A model generated the notes under the pieces. That model saw only the letters and a program-made list of their open reading frames with translations. It made no database searches and was not told the DNA's origin. Shown one piece after another: positions 6,186-8,450 of a stretch of DNA of 8,450 bases. Numbering within the stretch: the stretch's first letter is position 1; every line of letters begins with the position of its first letter. This DNA is from Planctomycetia bacterium (GTDB lineage Bacteria > Planctomycetota > Planctomycetia > Pirellulales > UBA1268): assembly GCA_009926295.1 (NCBI GenBank), contig RFPF01000121.1:1-8450 (forward strand). Direction: 5' to 3'. The translations under genes and the position numbers were made by a program.

Positions 6186-8228
6186 TCACGACCGGCGGGC
6201 GGGGCCGAGGTCGCTGACGCCGAGGGAGGCGAACACCGCGGTACGGGCGGGGCCGTCGAGACGGGGCGCCGCCGGACGCGTCGGGGCGACCGTGGTCTTC
6301 GGGGCGACCGCGACGTTCACGTCGCGGACTTCGCCGCCCCGGGTGACCGCGATCGTCCGGCTCGACACCGTGTCGCCGCCGGGCCGCGTCACCACGACGC
6401 GGAACGTGCCCAGGTCGAGACCCTTGAAGACGTAGTTGCCCCGGGCATCGGTCGTCGTCGAGGCGACGGTGACGCCGGCGGCGTTGACGATCGCGACGGA
6501 GGCTCCCGCCAGCCCCACCTCGGGCGCCTGCCGCCGGCCGTCGCGGTTGAAGTCGGCGAACACGTTGCCGCCGACCGCCGTCCGGAAGAAGAACACGTCT
6601 CCCTGCAGGTTGGTGACCGCCGTGTTGCGGCGGATGATGTCGGAAAGCGAGGTGCACTGGATCTCGCGCACGAGGCCTCCGGGCAGCGCATTCTGATACC
6701 AGTAGCGGTCGCCGTCGCGGAGCCGCGTGAACTGGTCGACGAGGATCCTCGTGAAGGTCTCGCCGAGGCTGGAGCCGGGCAGGTGTTTCTCGGCCAGGCC
6801 GCCGACCCACAGGTCGAGCTTGTCGACGCTGCCATAGGTGGCGGCGAGGGCGTCCTGGGTCGCCTTTTCCGGCGTGATCTGGGCGAAGCTCGTCACCTTC
6901 GGCAGGCCGTAGGCTGCGCGGATGGCGTTGTAGTCGGCCAGGCCGTGGTCGCGGCCGCGCTGGATATTGAGGGCGGCGAGGTCGAAGCCGCCCTGCCCCG
7001 GCAGGCCGAAGAGGAAGTTGCGGACGTCGTCGACCACCTTCGTGTCGATCTCCTGCGCCCGGTCGCTGGCGAGATACTTGAGCACCGGGTCGATCCCGGT
7101 TTGCTTGAGCACGGGCGTGTTGAAGAACGCGTCGCGCAGCTCCATCGGGGCATGCACGGCATTTCCGTCGTTGTCGAGGAACTGGATGTCGTTGCCGAGC
7201 ATGCTGTGGCCGAAGCGGAACGCGCCGGTCGAGAATTCCGTCGCAATGCCGGGGTTCACGTCGGCCCGGTAGCCGCGATAGGCGTGCAGGGCGGCCGCGG
7301 CCGGCGTCTGCGACCCGAGCAGGGCCGGCAGGAACTCGTCGAACGTGATCTTCTGGAGTTCCGCGATCACGATCCGGCGGGCGTGCTGGTAGAGCTGCTC
7401 GTCGGTCCACGTGGGGTTCTTCGCCGCCGCCGCCGCCGCGAGGCGGTTGTGCTCGCGGACGAAGAGCGTCTGCAGGGCGCAGAGCTCGGGATTCTCGTTG
7501 GCCCGCACGTCACCGGCGAGGAAGAGCTGGTCGTCGGGAACCACGTGCGCGTCGTTGGCGTTGGCGAGGCCCGCGGTGTTGAGCGGCAGGAGATTCCCGG
7601 CGCTCGTCTTCAGACGCCCCCCGGCGAACTCTCGCAGGGCGGCGGCACGCGTGGCGTCGCTGCCGTACACCTGCGAACCGTCGATGAAGGCGGTGATCGA
7701 ATTCGTCTGCTGGCGGGGGCTCCCCACGCCGGTGCCCGTGAGCGGGTCGTAGGCCGAACGCGACATCGAGATCGTCATCACGCCGGTGCCCGCCGGGTCG
7801 AAGGAGGGGTCGCCGGCCGGCACGGGGATGGAAAACCGCTCGCGGGGCGAGGCCGTCGCCGTGAGGCCCAGGTCGTGGTCGAGGAACTGCCCCCAGGCGT
7901 AGACCATCGCGGAAAAATCGCGGTCGTTGGTGATGCCGTCCGCCGGACTCGGGGAGAGGGCGTTGCTGATCGCCCGGGCGTTCGGGCGATCGGCGCCCGA
8001 CGGGGCGGAGATGCCGTCGGCATACGCGGCCGGCGCGATGCGGAGGAGATCGACGCCGGCGCTGCCCCAGTCGGGATGGGCGAGATTGTTACCCGTGCCG
8101 TCGATCGACTCGCTCACGAGCGGGGTGGGCGGGAGCGGCTGGGCTGCCATCATCGAGCGGGATTCGAGCCGTTCGATGCAGGCCCGGAGGGACGGGCCGC
8201 GGGCGGGACGCTTCTGTGCGGCGGTCAT
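6186..8228 (-). CDS. Secreted animal-type haem peroxidase with SdrD B-like domain
   Basis: A 680-residue member of the peroxidase-cyclooxygenase superfamily, using H2O2 to oxidise halides or organic substrates, probably outside the cytoplasm. The N-terminal LESRSMMAA (21-29) is a planctomycete LExRxxLA-type signal. By comparison with myeloperoxidase: WGQFLDHDL gives D117 (haem-ester Asp), H118 (distal His) and D119 (Ca ligand). TAFIDGS (179-185) is the calcium loop. VRANENPEL gives catalytic R242 and E245 (second ester), with N246 where myeloperoxidase has its sulfonium Met. FRFGH gives proximal H341, and NIQRGRDHG gives N421, its hydrogen-bond partner. Residues 553-640 (NVFADFNRDGRRQAPEVGLAG, TTDARGNYVF) form an SdrD B-like domain, followed by a Pro/Ala-rich tail. 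The ATG at 8228 has AAGGAG 7 nt upstream; frame extension to 8444 is spurious. Confidence 0.93.
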   Translation of the reverse strand: MTAAQKRPARGPSLRACIERLESRSMMAAQPLPPTPLVSESIDGTGNNLAHPDWGSAGVDLLRIAPAAYADGISAPSGADRPNARAISNALSPSPADGITNDRDFSAMVYAWGQFLDHDLGLTATASPRERFSIPVPAGDPSFDPAGTGVMTISMSRSAYDPLTGTGVGSPRQQTNSITAFIDGSQVYGSDATRAAALREFAGGRLKTSAGNLLPLNTAGLANANDAHVVPDDQLFLAGDVRANENPELCALQTLFVREHNRLAAAAAAKNPTWTDEQLYQHARRIVIAELQKITFDEFLPALLGSQTPAAAALHAYRGYRADVNPGIATEFSTGAFRFGHSMLGNDIQFLDNDGNAVHAPMELRDAFFNTPVLKQTGIDPVLKYLASDRAQEIDTKVVDDVRNFLFGLPGQGGFDLAALNIQRGRDHGLADYNAIRAAYGLPKVTSFAQITPEKATQDALAATYGSVDKLDLWVGGLAEKHLPGSSLGETFTRILVDQFTRLRDGDRYWYQNALPGGLVREIQCTSLSDIIRRNTAVTNLQGDVFFFRTAVGGNVFADFNRDGRRQAPEVGLAGASVAIVNAAGVTVASTTTDARGNYVFKGLDLGTFRVVVTRPGGDTVSSRTIAVTRGGEVRDVNVAVAPKTTVAPTRPAAPRLDGPARTAVFASLGVSDLGPARRS

Positions 8229-8282
8229 GGCGAACTCCTTGTCTCGGTGCCCCACCTCTTGAACGGTACACGGGCGGGCAAG

Positions 8283-8310
8283 TTGCGGACTTGCGATTCT
8301 GCAACGCAAG
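8283..8310. promoter_or_regulatory. Nested inverted repeats upstream of the peroxidase
   Basis: CTTGCG (8290-8295) pairs with CGCAAG (8305-8310) around a 9-nt spacer, and GTTGC (8283-8287) pairs with GCAAC (8301-8305), 55-82 bp before the peroxidase start. Such overlapping palindromes can be operators. No sigma-70 boxes are clear beside them, so the role is inferred. Confidence 0.3.
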
Positions 8311-8328
8311 GCATCCCGTAGCCGGGGT

Positions 8329-8449
8329 TGCCCGTGCCCGCTCGCCGGACGTTCGCTCCGGGCCTCCAGCCCTCCGCTCACTGCGTGTCCGCTTCGCTTC
8401 GGCATCCATGCCTGCGCTCGCTCCCACAGCCCGCTCGAGGGCACGGGCA
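8329..8449. repeat. 121-bp inverted-repeat element with internal hairpins
   Basis: Outer arms TGCCCGTGCCC (8329-8339) and GGGCACGGGCA (8439-8449) are perfect 11-bp inverted repeats. Between them are smaller stems CCGGA/TCCGG (8345-8349 with 8357-8361) and GGCAT/ATGCC (8401-8405 with 8408-8412), plus several GAGCG/CGCTC words. It has the look of a REP-like or miniature palindromic element, or a structured leader if transcribed toward the peroxidase. It may extend past the window edge. Confidence 0.6.
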
Positions 8450-8450
8450 G

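Noticed and set aside
5264..6217. 317-codon plus-strand frame opposite DUF4239
   Set aside because: Composition is Arg/Glu/His-rich without domain features; the opposite strand has clear membrane helices and a ribosome binding site.
5935..7410. 491-codon minus-strand frame overlapping the peroxidase and DUF4239 genes
   Set aside because: It is an Arg/Pro-rich frame shadow crossing two well-supported genes.
7423..7441. GCC triplet run
   Set aside because: It encodes the Ala run AAAAAA after REHNRL in the peroxidase, a common high-GC low-complexity stretch.
6141..8321. 726-codon open frame on the plus strand opposite the peroxidase
   Set aside because: Its translation is Arg/Gly/Val/Glu-rich with no domain, and the minus strand encodes a peroxidase with every catalytic residue. 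Long antisense frames are expected at this GC content.

Overview
The window reads as a high-GC planctomycete chromosome, most likely of the Pirellula/Rhodopirellula kind. The lineage call rests on protein sorting signals. Two proteins open with an LExRxxLA-type motif (LEQRLALAG near position 310 and LESRSMMAA near position 8160), and a third ends in a PEP-CTERM tail (VPEPS, hydrophobic helix, WRRRTRA). All convincing intact protein genes and the tRNA lie on the minus strand.

From left to right: (i) 1-401 is the N-terminal 133 residues of a secreted repeat protein that runs off the window. (ii) 866-2771 is a two-gene unit, a PIG-L/LmbE-like protein followed by a GT4-type glycosyltransferase, probably for a cell-surface or extracellular glycan. 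(iii) 2922-5224 is bounded by a perfect 43-bp direct repeat of the 3' part of a tRNA gene. It looks like a small, decayed element integrated at the 3' end of an intact tRNA-Ile2(CAU) gene (5182-5254). It holds a possible integrase tail, a PEP-CTERM surface protein with a clear terminator, and a DUF433 antitoxin whose DUF5615-type toxin partner is broken after about 22 codons. (iv) 5306-8228 holds a DUF4239 membrane protein downstream of a secreted animal-type haem peroxidase with a C-terminal SdrD B-like domain.

Non-coding structure is unusually rich. There are four helically spaced GACGAATCGGG-type units at 4408-4491, and two of them recur in inverted orientation at 796-833 beside another gene. 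A perfect 25-bp tandem duplication overlaps the tRNA 3' end. A 121-bp inverted-repeat element lies upstream of the peroxidase. A hairpin covers the ribosome binding site of the DUF4239 gene.

No complete novel defence or metabolic system is visible. The best leads are the tRNA-bounded mini-island with its orphan antitoxin and the dispersed intergenic repeat family. Family names come from motif recognition by eye, not from database searches.
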